Positions 8,267-16,822 are shown, counted from the stretch's first letter. The stretch is DNA of 48,051 nt from an uncultured Oxalobacteraceae bacterium (GCA_946480015.1 CAMLIL010000041.1:1-48051); one strand, 5' to 3'. Translations and numbers: made by a program. The notes: generated from the sequence alone by a model not told the origin.

Positions 8267-9856
8267 ATGCGGTCTTTCCTGGCGAAACCGGCTGCGGTCA
8301 GCGAGCCCGGCACGCCCGCGCAAGCCAGGCCGGCGCGTTCCGCGCCCGCCGTACACAGCGCCGTCGGGCATGATTTCACCCGCGTTCCCACGCACGGCCG
8401 CGCGCCGGCGGGCGGGGCCGTCGCGGCGCGCACCGAGCTGCGCCCGCACGACAGCGACCCGGCCGCCGAGCGCGCCGAGGCCGCCATTTATGCGTCCGGC
8501 AAAACCCCCATCCGCCTGGGCGGCCAGCTGCTGCCCTGGGACGCGGCGCCGCTGGGTGCGGCGGCCACCGGGGAGCACCTGAAGGAAATCCAGCGCCGCT
8601 TCGGCGATGCCGGGGCGCAGCGCTCGCTGGAGGGGCTGGGCGCCACCCGAGGCGCCGGCTTTACCCAGCAGGCCGCGCTGCAGGCCGGGCTGTCGCCAGC
8701 GGCCGCCAGCGTGCAGGGCGGGCCGATCGGGCGCCAGGCCGCCGAGGCGATCCGTGCCAACAGTGCTTCCGAACGCTTGCCGGACGCGGTGCGCGAGAAA
8801 CTGTCGCACGCGGGCGGGGGCGAGCTGGGCGACATCGCCATCCACAACGACACCGGCGCGCACCGGGCGGCGGAAATGCTCAACGCGCGCGCCTTCACCG
8901 TCGGGCGGGCCATCTATTTCGGGCGCGGCCAGTACCAGCCCTACAGCAGCGAAGGCTTGCACCTGCTGGCGCACGAAGCGGCCCATGCGGTGCAGCAGGG
9001 CGGGCGCGGCGGGGCGGCGGGCGAGCACTTCAGCACCGGCGCCGCCAACAGCAGCGCCGAGCACGAAGCCGAGCGCTTCGCCGACGGTGTCAGCGGCCGC
9101 GCGGCCGCCGTCGCGGCGCTGCACGCCAGCGTGCCTGACGAAACAATCCACCGTACCATCAGCTTTACCCACGGCAATCACCGCTTCCACACCAACGCAC
9201 CCACGGCGCAAGAAGATGCCGCCGGTTTCAGTCTCAGTTCCGATCCCAACCGAACCTTCCAATGGGATGCCGACGTCACCATCCATGGTGTGGCGGGCGA
9301 CCCGTTTGCCGATTTCGTGGCCGGGTTCATGCAGGTGGAACGGGTGTTTTACGTCAACGCGCACTGGGCCGAGGGCACGGCCGACCATACCCACCGCGCC
9401 ATCCGTCCGGACGCGCCGTTGCCGCGGCGCGATGCCCTGGCCGTGGGCAACAACTTCATGTTCGACGACGCCGCCCATGTGACGCTGCCGTTCGGGGCCG
9501 CCGGCGACGTGCGCAGTCCGATGGCGGAAGACACGCCCTCGTCGTTCCTCCCATGGGCCAATCCGGTGGCCGGGCGCGGCGGCGACACCGGCTGGTTCAA
9601 TTATGGCGACGCGTTCGTCACCTACCTAAGCGCGCGCAATACCGTTTCCGGCCATTTCCGCCATCTGGCCAATGTGTACTGGAATATGTCGGTGCAGGGA
9701 CAGTTCAATGCCACCCGCCCGGTGGGCACGCGCGTGACCCTGTCGGCGCCGGGCGCGGTGAACCGCAGCGGGGTGATCGAGGGTGTCAGCGGGGAATTTC
9801 CACCCATGATAGGCGGGACCATCGCCAACGGGCACGATACCGTCACCGATACCTGA
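8267..9856 (+). CDS. DUF4157 (eCIS core domain) protein
   Basis: The gene encodes 529 residues from the ATG at 8267 (GGAGG at 8257-8261). Residues about 170-245 form the DUF4157 domain, with LPDAVREKL, then IHNDTGAHRAAEMLNARAFTVG, then LHLLAHEAAHAVQQ containing a HEXXH zinc motif (236-240). SAEHEAERFAD (264-274) may supply a third ligand. DUF4157 proteins accompany extracellular contractile injection systems and are often fused to toxin or processing domains. The N-terminal 160 residues are Ala/Pro-rich. The C-terminal 230 residues (from about 290) are unassigned and contain Trp/His/Asn-rich beta-like sequence. No tail sheath, tube or baseplate genes are in the window. It forms an operon with the gene at 9865. 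Confidence 0.75.
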   Translation: MRSFLAKPAAVSEPGTPAQARPARSAPAVHSAVGHDFTRVPTHGRAPAGGAVAARTELRPHDSDPAAERAEAAIYASGKTPIRLGGQLLPWDAAPLGAAATGEHLKEIQRRFGDAGAQRSLEGLGATRGAGFTQQAALQAGLSPAAASVQGGPIGRQAAEAIRANSASERLPDAVREKLSHAGGGELGDIAIHNDTGAHRAAEMLNARAFTVGRAIYFGRGQYQPYSSEGLHLLAHEAAHAVQQGGRGGAAGEHFSTGAANSSAEHEAERFADGVSGRAAAVAALHASVPDETIHRTISFTHGNHRFHTNAPTAQEDAAGFSLSSDPNRTFQWDADVTIHGVAGDPFADFVAGFMQVERVFYVNAHWAEGTADHTHRAIRPDAPLPRRDALAVGNNFMFDDAAHVTLPFGAAGDVRSPMAEDTPSSFLPWANPVAGRGGDTGWFNYGDAFVTYLSARNTVSGHFRHLANVYWNMSVQGQFNATRPVGTRVTLSAPGAVNRSGVIEGVSGEFPPMIGGTIANGHDTVTDT

Positions 9857-9864
9857 GGCGAGCC

Positions 9865-10305
9865 ATGATGCACCATATCGTCAGGCTGCGGCCGGAACAG
9901 AGCGGGATGGGCGCCGCGATCGGGGTGGCGCGGGCCGGCAGCGGCGCCGCACCGGAACAGCGCATCGGCCAGCTGCTGCCGCCCGGGCAGGTGCCCGCGC
10001 AAACGCCGCTGGCGCTGCTGTGGCGCGGTCCCAGCCTGTCCTCGCCCGATACGCTGGCGCTGGCCGGCGCCGCGTGGCACGGGCACACGCTGGCGGTCAC
10101 GCTGGAACTGCGCTGTTTCGACGGCCCGCTGCACGCCAACATCATCACCGTGCCGATCGTCGAATTGGACCTGGGCGAACTGGCGCCGGCCAGCTATGAA
10201 GCCGACATCGCGCTGGTCACGCTCGCGTTTTCCGATCTCGACCGGCCCGAGACGGCGGTGCCCGTGCGTACCGAGCACAGCCTGTTCCGCTTCACCGTCG
10301 TGTGA
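9865..10305 (+). CDS. small protein encoded after the DUF4157 gene, unknown function
   Basis: The gene encodes 146 residues from the ATG at 9865, 8 bases after the DUF4157 stop, with GAGGCGAG as ribosome-binding site. It is rich in beta-type sequence (HTLAVTLELRCFDG, NIITVPIVELDLGEL, ALVTLAFSDLDRP) with no signal peptide or membrane segment. The tight spacing suggests co-expression and perhaps physical partnership with the DUF4157 protein, for example as an inhibitor or structural adaptor. I recognise no family. It ends 24 bases from the convergent DP-EP-like gene. Confidence 0.6.
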   Translation: MMHHIVRLRPEQSGMGAAIGVARAGSGAAPEQRIGQLLPPGQVPAQTPLALLWRGPSLSSPDTLALAGAAWHGHTLAVTLELRCFDGPLHANIITVPIVELDLGELAPASYEADIALVTLAFSDLDRPETAVPVRTEHSLFRFTVV

Positions 10306-10329
10306 TGACCGCCGGCGCGCTTTGCGCAG

Positions 10330-10689
10330 TTACTTCGGTTCGTTGATGATTTGCGGATCGTGAACGAAGGTGCCGCCCTGGCCATCGTTGAATTTCAGCT
10401 TGAAGTCGATGACCTTGCGCTTGTCGCCGGTATGGTAATCCTCAACCGTCATTTCGCGTCCATCGTCCGAAATGACGGGTTGGCCCAGCTGGTCGGCGCC
10501 GGTTTCCACGTCGATGCCGGCGAAGGTCACACCTGGCGCGGTGGGCGGATCGAACGAGAACACGATCATGCTGTGGTGGTGAACCTTGATCGGTTCGGGC
10601 ATGACGATCACGTCGTCAGGGCCGAACGGTGGACGGGCATTGACGACGACAGTGACCGTGTGGATCTTGGCGGTGTTTTTTTGCAGCAT
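10330..10689 (-). CDS. DP-EP-like small beta protein
   Basis: The gene encodes 119 residues from the ATG at 10689 (AAGGAAG upstream). It is a soluble beta-rich protein with no signal peptide and ends FVHDPQIINEPK. The closing DP...EP motif recalls the small DP-EP family of uncharacterised bacterial proteins, though I cannot confirm this without a profile search. It starts 5 bases after the stop of the large STAND regulator gene, so the two are almost certainly co-transcribed and may be translationally coupled. The pairing suggests a ligand, effector or accessory protein of the regulator; that is inference. Confidence 0.55.
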   Translation of the reverse strand: MLQKNTAKIHTVTVVVNARPPFGPDDVIVMPEPIKVHHHSMIVFSFDPPTAPGVTFAGIDVETGADQLGQPVISDDGREMTVEDYHTGDKRKVIDFKLKFNDGQGGTFVHDPQIINEPK

Positions 10690-10694
10690 GGTTT

Positions 10695-13600
10695 TTAGCT
10701 TCCTTCCTGGGGTGGGTGGGATTCGACATACCGCATGTACACCGGATCGCGGTAGGCCATCTTGCGCAGCAGCGCACGCTGCTGCGAAGCCTGGTTTTCC
10801 TTGCCGGCGCAGTGGAGTGCGCGCACCCACGGGGCAAGGACATGATAGTCACGGCTGGCGGCGGCGCCCGGCAGCAGCGCCTGGGCCGACTGGCAGGCCG
10901 CCAGCGCGCGTTCACCGCCGCGCGGCTCCAGCGTGGCCTGGAACAGCAGGGCGTCGACCAGGGCTTCGCGCACCAGCGTGTCGTCGGGCGCCAGCGCGCG
11001 CAAGCGATTCAGGCTGTCGATCACACCGGCTGCCTGCTCGGCGGCGCGGGCCGGCTGGCCCTGGCGCATCCATTGCGCGGCCTGCCTTTGCTCGACGGCG
11101 GCGAGCAGGCGCCGCAGCAAGATCTTTTTCGGCTGCAGCGCGCTCAGTTCGGCCAGGGTGGCGTGCAGCTGCGCCAGCGCCGCAAGCTGGGCTGCCGGGG
11201 CGGCGCGCTCGGCGTCGAGGTCGAGCAGTTTCATGCCGACGGTGGCGCGCACGGCTTGCCAGGACTTGTTGCTGGGATCCTTGGCGATATTGGCGCCCAG
11301 CAGCGTCTCGGCCTGCAGCAGATGGGTGCGGGCGCCGTCCGCCTGTCCCAGGGTCAGCTGCAGTTCGCCCTGGTGCACGTGGGCGTTCGCCAGGCGGCTG
11401 GCGTACAGCGCGTCGCTGGGCGAAGCGGCGTGCAGATTCTCCACGATGGCCAGCTCGCGCTGGTACAGCCGGGCCGCTTCGGCCAGGTCGCCGCGCCGCT
11501 CCTGCGCGCTGGCGGCCCAGGACAGGCTGTCGGCCAGGTCGGCCGCCAAGCTCTTGTCGTCCGGGGTGCGTGCCAGCGCGCGGGTCTTGAGCGCGACCGA
11601 GGCGGCAAAGGCGCGTGCGGCGGCCTCGGCATCGCCCTGTTCCAGCGCCACGCTGCCCAGGCTGTTGTGCGCATAGGATTGCTCGATCCAGGCGCCGACA
11701 TCGTTCGGATCGAGCACGCCCAGGCGTTCGGAGAAATGCAGATATTCGCTCATGCGGGCGTGCGCGGCCGGCCAGGCTTTCTGGTCGAATTGCAGCTGCC
11801 CATGCCAGAAGGCGTTGGCCCCCAGGCTTTTGAGCACTTGCCTGTCGCGCGGCGCGGCGGCCAGCTGGCGGTCGAGGATGGCGCGCGCGGCCGTGAGCGC
11901 GGTGCCGGCCGCGCCCGGATCGGCGCGCGCCATCGCCACTTCGGCGATCACTTGCAGCGCCTGCGCGCGCTGGGTCAGCGCGGCGGCGCTGGTATTGCCG
12001 TCGTCGGGGCTGGCCAGGTAGCTGAGCGCGCGCGCGCTGACCTTGTCGAGCAGGTCGAGGCGGCCGAGCGGACGCAGCTTGTCGACGAATTCACCCAGCA
12101 TGAAGCCGCTCAAGCCTTCGGCTTCGTTGCGGCGCTGTTCGGCCAGCTGCTGGGCATGGCGCGCGCTCAAGCCGAGCGCACCGGCCAGGGTGGCCAGGCC
12201 GATCAATACGGTCAGCACCAGCAGGCGCAGGCGCTCGCCGCGGCGGGCGCGCTGCACCGAGGCGCCGATGAAGGCGCGTTCCTCGGCGCCGAGCGGAAAT
12301 TCGGGTTTGTCCAGCAGGGCCGCGGCCTGGTTGACCTGGACGCCGGCCGGCAGCAGCAGGTCGCGCGCGCGCGCGCCGGCTTGCCAGCGCGCCGCCTGGG
12401 CGCTGGTGCGGGTGCGCAGCTGCAGGGTCTGGCGGTGCTGTTCGGTCCATTCGACCACCCGCGGCCAGCGCCGCAGGATCGCTTCGTGGGCGATGCCGAA
12501 GGCCGGCACGCCGCCGTGCAGGTCGCTGACAAACAGGCGCGCGTCAACCAGCACCTTGACCAGTTCCACGGCGGCCGGGCTGTGCAGGGCCGACCACGGC
12601 GCCCGCCGCGACGTCACGGCCGCTTCGTCTTCGGCCACCTGGACCAGCAGGGCCAGCACCCCGGACAGGGCGGCGATCTGCTCCTGCGTGAGCGCCGCCA
12701 CCACCTGCTCGGCGCGCGCGCCGATGGCCCCTTCGATGCCGCCCAGCGCCTGGAACACGGAAAAACTGAGCGTGTCGCTGCTGCCGCGCTGCAGATACAG
12801 TTCCTGCAGCGTGTACTGCAGCAGCGGCAGGGTGTCGTGGCCGCCGACGGCGTCGCACAGCACCTCGTCGAGCGGGGTGCCGGACACCGGATCGAGTTCG
12901 AATTCGATGTGGGCCGCGCGCGCCGGCTGCCGCACGATCTGGGCCAGTTCGCTGCGGCTGGGCGGATTGACGTCGAAATGGCCATTGCGCTGCTTGAGTT
13001 CGAGCAGGGCCGGATAGGCCGCGATGTGCGGATAAAAGTCGTTGCGGCAGCCCATCACGACCAGCACGCTGCCAGAACGCGCCAGCGCCTCCAGGGTGGC
13101 GAAGAAATGCTGGCGCTCGCTTTCGGCGATGTGGGCCAGGCGGAATACCGCTTCGAGCTGGTCGATGCACAGGGCCAGCCGGGTCGCTTGCGCCTGCTGG
13201 GCCAGCATGTCGCCGATCGAGCGGGCGTCGCGCGCCAGGGCCGTGGCCAGGGTGTCGGCGCTGGCGCCAGGGAACAGCGGGGCGCCGGCCGGGGTCTCGG
13301 CGTCGAGCAGGGCGCTGCCCAGCGCCTGGAACAGGCTGATGTCGCCGATGTCGCCGCAGTTCATGTGCAGCACGCAGCTCACGCGCGCCTTGGCCAGCGC
13401 GCCCGTCAGGCGCGGCAGCAGGCCGGCCCGGATCAGCGAGCTCTTGCCCGCGCCGGAGGGGCCGAGCACCAGCACCATGGCGCAGCCGGCCGCTTCCTGC
13501 CGGTGCACGGTCTCGACCAGCTTGTCGGTGGCGGCGGCGCGCCCGAAGAAGATCGGCGCGTGCTGTTCCTCGAACGGTTGCAGGCCGCGAAACGGCGTGG

Positions 13601-13949
13601 TGTGGACCCAGCTGCCGCTGCTGGCCTCGCCCTCGGCTTCGACCTCGGCGACGATGCGGTAGCCGCGCTTGCGGATGGTTTCGATGTAGTGCGGGGCGCT
13701 GCTGGCGTCGCCCAGTGCGCGGCGCAACTGGGTGATGGTCTTGTGCAGGGGGTTGTCGCCGACCTCGGCGCTGCCCCAGCAGGTCTGAATCAGCTCGTCG
13801 GTACTGACCACCTCGCCCGGCGCGCGGCACAGGCATTGCAGCACCTCCATCGCACGCGGCTCCAGCTGGCGCCGCTCAGCGCCCTGGTACAGCGAATTGC
13901 TGGCCGGGTCGACCGTCCATTCGCCCATCCGGAACCGCGTGTGCGTCAT
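10695..13949 (-). CDS. winged-helix / STAND NTPase / TPR regulator
   Basis: The gene encodes 1084 residues. The N-terminal 100 residues are an OmpR/CadC-type winged helix (PRAMEVLQCLCRAPGEVVST, then TITQLRRALGD and IETIRKRGYRIVAEV). The NTPase starts at about 118 with FRGLQPFEE and FFGRAAATDKLV. Its Walker A is GPSGAGKS (163-170) and a Walker B-like LALCIDQLEAVF follows about 100 residues later, as in the nSTAND1 type of signalling ATPases. One membrane segment (about 602-622, RLLVLTVLIGLATLAGALGL) is followed by about 450 residues of TPR-like helices. The protein is therefore a membrane-tethered DNA-binding ATPase with a TPR sensor, comparable with CadC in topology but using NTP-driven assembly. 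An inverted repeat just upstream (13994-14017) may be its own binding site. The targets may include the Nif11-like pair upstream and the DP-EP-like gene downstream. Confidence 0.8.
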   Translation of the reverse strand: MTHTRFRMGEWTVDPASNSLYQGAERRQLEPRAMEVLQCLCRAPGEVVSTDELIQTCWGSAEVGDNPLHKTITQLRRALGDASSAPHYIETIRKRGYRIVAEVEAEGEASSGSWVHTTPFRGLQPFEEQHAPIFFGRAAATDKLVETVHRQEAAGCAMVLVLGPSGAGKSSLIRAGLLPRLTGALAKARVSCVLHMNCGDIGDISLFQALGSALLDAETPAGAPLFPGASADTLATALARDARSIGDMLAQQAQATRLALCIDQLEAVFRLAHIAESERQHFFATLEALARSGSVLVVMGCRNDFYPHIAAYPALLELKQRNGHFDVNPPSRSELAQIVRQPARAAHIEFELDPVSGTPLDEVLCDAVGGHDTLPLLQYTLQELYLQRGSSDTLSFSVFQALGGIEGAIGARAEQVVAALTQEQIAALSGVLALLVQVAEDEAAVTSRRAPWSALHSPAAVELVKVLVDARLFVSDLHGGVPAFGIAHEAILRRWPRVVEWTEQHRQTLQLRTRTSAQAARWQAGARARDLLLPAGVQVNQAAALLDKPEFPLGAEERAFIGASVQRARRGERLRLLVLTVLIGLATLAGALGLSARHAQQLAEQRRNEAEGLSGFMLGEFVDKLRPLGRLDLLDKVSARALSYLASPDDGNTSAAALTQRAQALQVIAEVAMARADPGAAGTALTAARAILDRQLAAAPRDRQVLKSLGANAFWHGQLQFDQKAWPAAHARMSEYLHFSERLGVLDPNDVGAWIEQSYAHNSLGSVALEQGDAEAAARAFAASVALKTRALARTPDDKSLAADLADSLSWAASAQERRGDLAEAARLYQRELAIVENLHAASPSDALYASRLANAHVHQGELQLTLGQADGARTHLLQAETLLGANIAKDPSNKSWQAVRATVGMKLLDLDAERAAPAAQLAALAQLHATLAELSALQPKKILLRRLLAAVEQRQAAQWMRQGQPARAAEQAAGVIDSLNRLRALAPDDTLVREALVDALLFQATLEPRGGERALAACQSAQALLPGAAASRDYHVLAPWVRALHCAGKENQASQQRALLRKMAYRDPVYMRYVESHPPQEGS

Positions 13950-13993
13950 TGTCGTCCTTTGGTGTTGCTGTTCATTAAATAATTCTTATGAGT

Positions 13994-14017
13994 AATTGTC
14001 GCATGCTAAAGACAATT
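13994..14017. promoter_or_regulatory. inverted repeat upstream of the STAND regulator gene
   Basis: AATTGTC (13994-14000) and GACAATT (14011-14017) are perfect 7-base arms with a 10-base gap, 45 bases before the regulator ATG. A related GTCAATT lies at 14034-14040, overlapping the stop codon of the preceding gene, and its complement reads TTGACA, a possible -35 box. The arrangement suits autoregulation by the winged-helix protein, which is not proven. Confidence 0.4.
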
Positions 14018-14034
14018 GATCTACGCTATTTGTG

Positions 14035-14901
14035 TCAATTGCACAGGGCGGTGCCCGACGCGGCGACGTTGCCGGCGGCCGTGCGGCTTTCGATCATGCG
14101 GTGCGCCGCCCCGGCCGCGTGGCGGACGCCTTCGTGCAGCTGGCGCACGCTGGTGGGCCAGGGCGCGCGCCACGGCGCGCGGAACGAGACGGTAGCCACC
14201 GGCGCCGCCGCAGCCGCGCCGTTGAAGGCCAGGTGGCGGAAATGGTGGTGCCGGTAGCACGCGAAGACCGGATCGGCCGCCAGGGCGGGGAAGGAGGCGC
14301 CCAGCAGCTCGGCCACCCGGGCCAGCGGCGGTTGCCAGCGGTACTCCAGGCTGGCCCGGTCGAGCTGGCCGGCTTGCCGGCGCAGCCAGAAGGCGGCCTG
14401 GCGGCGCAGGGTTTCGCCCGCCGTGGCCAGGCTGCAGGCCGTTTGCAAGGCCGGGTGGACGCAGGCCGCCGGCACGATGCCGGCACTGGTGGCGGGCAGG
14501 GCGTGGCAGCTGTAGCGCGCGTGCTCGACGTCGCCGCCATCGTGCCAGCGAAAGCTCAGGTAGCGGGTGCCGGCCGGGCTGTCGGCCGCGATATACAGGC
14601 ACAGGTCGCCCTCGTCGCTGCCGACCGACAGCCCGATGCCCTGACTGATGCTGACGCCGGACAGGCGCCACTGCTCAAGGCGCACCGCCAGCGGCGCGCC
14701 GAGCCGGACCAGCAGTGCGGCCATCTGGCGGTAGGCGTCGGTGCGCTCGGAGCGGCTGTGCGGCGCAATCCAGGCGATCACGCGGTCGCGCACCGACGCG
14801 CCGCCGCCCTCGATCCGCAGGGACCACTCCAGGGCCAGGCCGGGTGCGCCGGCCAGCACGGCGCCGGCGGCGGAAAAACGCGGGCTGCAGGGCAGGTCCA
14901 T
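14035..14901 (-). CDS. unknown protein translationally coupled to a Nif11-like gene
   Basis: The gene encodes 288 residues from the ATG at 14901, whose A is shared with the TGA of the upstream Nif11-like gene (TGATG). A GTG at 14922 is an in-frame alternative. There is no signal peptide or membrane segment. The middle part alternates strand-like runs (VSISQGIGLSV, DLCLYIAA, TRYLSFRWHD) with helices, and the C-terminal half contains ASLEYRWQPPLARVAELLG and a His-rich CYRHHHFRHLAF. I do not recognise the family. Its one-base overlap with a possible peptide precursor makes a tailoring-enzyme role attractive. The strand pattern faintly recalls ABBA-fold peptide prenyltransferases, but this is speculation. 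Confidence 0.6.
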   Translation of the reverse strand: MDLPCSPRFSAAGAVLAGAPGLALEWSLRIEGGGASVRDRVIAWIAPHSRSERTDAYRQMAALLVRLGAPLAVRLEQWRLSGVSISQGIGLSVGSDEGDLCLYIAADSPAGTRYLSFRWHDGGDVEHARYSCHALPATSAGIVPAACVHPALQTACSLATAGETLRRQAAFWLRRQAGQLDRASLEYRWQPPLARVAELLGASFPALAADPVFACYRHHHFRHLAFNGAAAAAPVATVSFRAPWRAPWPTSVRQLHEGVRHAAGAAHRMIESRTAAGNVAASGTALCN

Positions 14902-15176
14902 CAGCGCCCCAGACCCGGCCACAGCGTATTGACGGTCCAGTCGCGCCAGGGCGAGCCGGGTGGCTGGGGGGACAGGATGCGCGGATTTTTCGACACCCGC
15001 TGGCGGATGTCGGTGAGGGTGAAACGGTAGCCATGCCGCGCCGCCCAGCTGATCAGATGGTCCCAGCGGCCCGGGGTGATCTGCGCCAGTTCGGGGCCCA
15101 ACTGTTGCCAGCCGGCTACGCTTTTGAGGTCCTTGACCAGGTCGTCGAAACCCGGGGAGTAGTGGGGAGCTTGCAT
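14901..15176 (-). CDS. Nif11-like small protein, possible RiPP precursor
   Basis: The gene encodes 91 residues from the ATG at 15176. Residues about 9-60 fit the Nif11 pattern: FDDLVKDLKSVAGWQQL, then ISWAARHGYRFTLTDIRQ, matching the family's A-x-x-x-G-[YF]-x-[FI]-T-x-x-[DE]-[LI] core. Nif11-type proteins are nitrogenase-associated or serve as leader peptides for ribosomally made, modified peptides. Here the tail after position 62 is Pro- and Trp-rich (three Trp, six Pro in 30 residues, ending TLWPGLGR) and has no Cys and no Gly-Gly cleavage site. Coupling to an unknown 288-residue protein supports a precursor-enzyme pair. A non-precursor Nif11 domain protein remains possible. The ribosome-binding site is weak. 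Confidence 0.6.
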   Translation of the reverse strand: MQAPHYSPGFDDLVKDLKSVAGWQQLGPELAQITPGRWDHLISWAARHGYRFTLTDIRQRVSKNPRILSPQPPGSPWRDWTVNTLWPGLGR

Positions 15177-15195
15177 GATTGCGGTTCCAGTGGCG

Positions 15196-15212
15196 AGAGT
15201 TGCGAGAACTCT
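15196..15212. promoter_or_regulatory. inverted repeat in the leader of the Nif11-like gene
   Basis: AGAGTT-GCGAG-AACTCT is a perfect 6-base inverted repeat 20 bases upstream of the ATG at 15176. It could be an operator or an RNA hairpin limiting translation. It is too short to be decisive. Confidence 0.3.
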
Positions 15213-15330
15213 AACCAGAACCAGCAAATAATTCCTTCTGTAAACCTTCCGGAATCTAAGTACTTGTTTTATAAGGATTGCTGTCGCTTGTCTGCCGCCC
15301 CCTTCCGGACGGCGGCAGGTCCGCGCCGGG

Positions 15331-15363
15331 CAGGGTCAGGCAGGGTCAGGCAGGGTCAGGCAG
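15331..15363. repeat. short tandem repeat, 10-base unit
   Basis: The unit CAGGGTCAGG is repeated three times exactly plus a partial CAG. It lies in the 264-base gap between the Nif11-like gene and the MHS transporter gene. Copy number is likely to vary between strains by slippage. No coding frame uses it. Confidence 0.8.
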
Positions 15364-15440
15364 TACGGAAGGGGCATCGGAAGGTGGCGGGAAGCCACGG
15401 AGCGCGGCCATTTGGTGGCCGCGCCGTTCGGCCGGCCTGA

Positions 15441-16781
15441 TCAGTCGCGGATTTCCAGCGCGCGGTTCAGGCTGAGCGCCGCCAGCGAGCCGACCGCGCC
15501 CGACAGCAGATACAGGCTGACATAGGCCAGGCCGAAGTTGGCCGACAGGCCCAGCGCGACCAGTGGGGCAAAGCCGGCGCCGACCAGCCAGGCCAGATCG
15601 GACGTCAGGGCCGCGCCGGTGTAGCGGTATTTGGCCTGGAAGTTGGCGGTCACGGCACCGGCAGCCTGGCCGTAGGACAGGCCCAGCAGCAGGAACCCGG
15701 CCAGCAGGAACACGTTTTCGCCCACCACGCCGCCGCCCATGAGCATGGGCACGAAGCCGCTGAAGACGGCGATCAGGGTGGCCAGCGCGCCCAGGGTGGT
15801 GCGGCGGCCGAGGCGGTCCGCCACCAGGCCGGAAATGATGATGCCGATGGCCGCCAGGCCGGCGCCGGCCATCTGGATGACCAGGAATTCACTGATCGAG
15901 CGGTCCGAATACAGCTTGATCCACGAGAGCGGGAACACCGTCACCAGGTGGAACAGCGCGTAGCTGGCCAGTGCGGCCAGTGCGCCGATCAGCACATTGC
16001 TGCCTTGCGAGCGAGTCATTTCCAGCACATTGGTCGGTTCCAGCTCGCGCTCGTCGAGCAAACGCGAGTATTCCGGCGTCGACACCAGGCGCAGGCGGGC
16101 AAACAGCGCCACCACGTTGATCGCGAAGGCCGCGTAGAACGGGTAGCGCCAGCCCCAGGTCAGGAAGTCGGCGGACGACAGTTCGGCCAGCAGATAGGCG
16201 AACAGGCCGGCGGCGATGACGAAGCCGGTCGGGGCGCCCAGCTGGCCCAGCATGGCGTACCAGCCGCGCCGGTTTTTGGGCGCGTTCAGGGCCAGCAGCG
16301 AGGGCAGGCCGTCCCAGGAACCGCCCAGGGCAATCCCCTGGCCGATGCGCAGCACCGCCAGCGCGATCACCGCGACGATGCCGTAATCGCGGGCCGAGGG
16401 CAAAAACGCCATGCCGACGGTGGAAATGCCCAGCATGAACAGCGCCACCGTCAGCTTGGCTTCGCGCCCCCAGCGCTGCTGCAGCGCCATGAAGGCCACA
16501 GTGCCGAACGGCCGCGCCACGAAGGCGAGGGCGAAGATGGCAAACGCGGCGAGGGTGCCGTCCAGCGCGCTCATGCCCGGGAAAAATACCGCCGGGAACA
16601 CCAGCACGGACGCGATGGCGTACACGAAAAAGTCGAAATACTCGGAAGCGCGGCCGATGACGACGCCGATGGCAATTTCGCCCGGGGCGATCTGGCCATC
16701 GCGCGAATTGATGTTGCGGGCGCCCGGATTGGAGCGGGGAGCGGAAGTTGCAAAGCCGTCAATATTGGTGGTCGTGGACAT
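15441..16781 (-). CDS. MFS transporter, metabolite:H+ symporter (MHS) type
   Basis: The gene encodes 446 residues with twelve predicted membrane segments. The N-terminal block IGVVIGRASEYFDFFVYAIA matches the MHS pattern (G-x-x-x-E-[WY]-[FY]-D-F-x-[LIV]-[FY]), and ARPFGTVAFMALQQRWGREA is the cytoplasmic 2-3 loop motif of this subfamily. Relatives carry organic acids such as citrate, ketoglutarate or shikimate, or osmolytes like proline/betaine. The actual substrate cannot be read from sequence. The gene diverges from cyoA across a 124-base gap that contains a 17-base palindrome. No metabolic enzymes adjoin it to hint at the substrate. Confidence 0.8.
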   Translation of the reverse strand: MSTTTNIDGFATSAPRSNPGARNINSRDGQIAPGEIAIGVVIGRASEYFDFFVYAIASVLVFPAVFFPGMSALDGTLAAFAIFALAFVARPFGTVAFMALQQRWGREAKLTVALFMLGISTVGMAFLPSARDYGIVAVIALAVLRIGQGIALGGSWDGLPSLLALNAPKNRRGWYAMLGQLGAPTGFVIAAGLFAYLLAELSSADFLTWGWRYPFYAAFAINVVALFARLRLVSTPEYSRLLDERELEPTNVLEMTRSQGSNVLIGALAALASYALFHLVTVFPLSWIKLYSDRSISEFLVIQMAGAGLAAIGIIISGLVADRLGRRTTLGALATLIAVFSGFVPMLMGGGVVGENVFLLAGFLLLGLSYGQAAGAVTANFQAKYRYTGAALTSDLAWLVGAGFAPLVALGLSANFGLAYVSLYLLSGAVGSLAALSLNRALEIRD

Positions 16782-16822
16782 GATGTGAACTCGTCGTACT
16801 CAATCTGGAAAAAGCGCATGCC

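Noticed and set aside
8267..10305. Complete extracellular contractile injection system
   Set aside because: Only the DUF4157 protein points that way. No sheath, tube, baseplate or AAA ATPase of that system lies within the window.
10716..13982. Plus-strand open frame of 1088 codons antisense to the STAND regulator
   Set aside because: It is the complement-frame shadow of a GC-rich gene. The predicted protein is Gly/Arg/Gln-rich low-complexity sequence without domains, while the minus-strand protein has clear motifs.
15331..15363. Tandem units considered as the start of a CRISPR array or iterons
   Set aside because: Units are only 10 bases with no spacers, and there are no cas or rep genes nearby.
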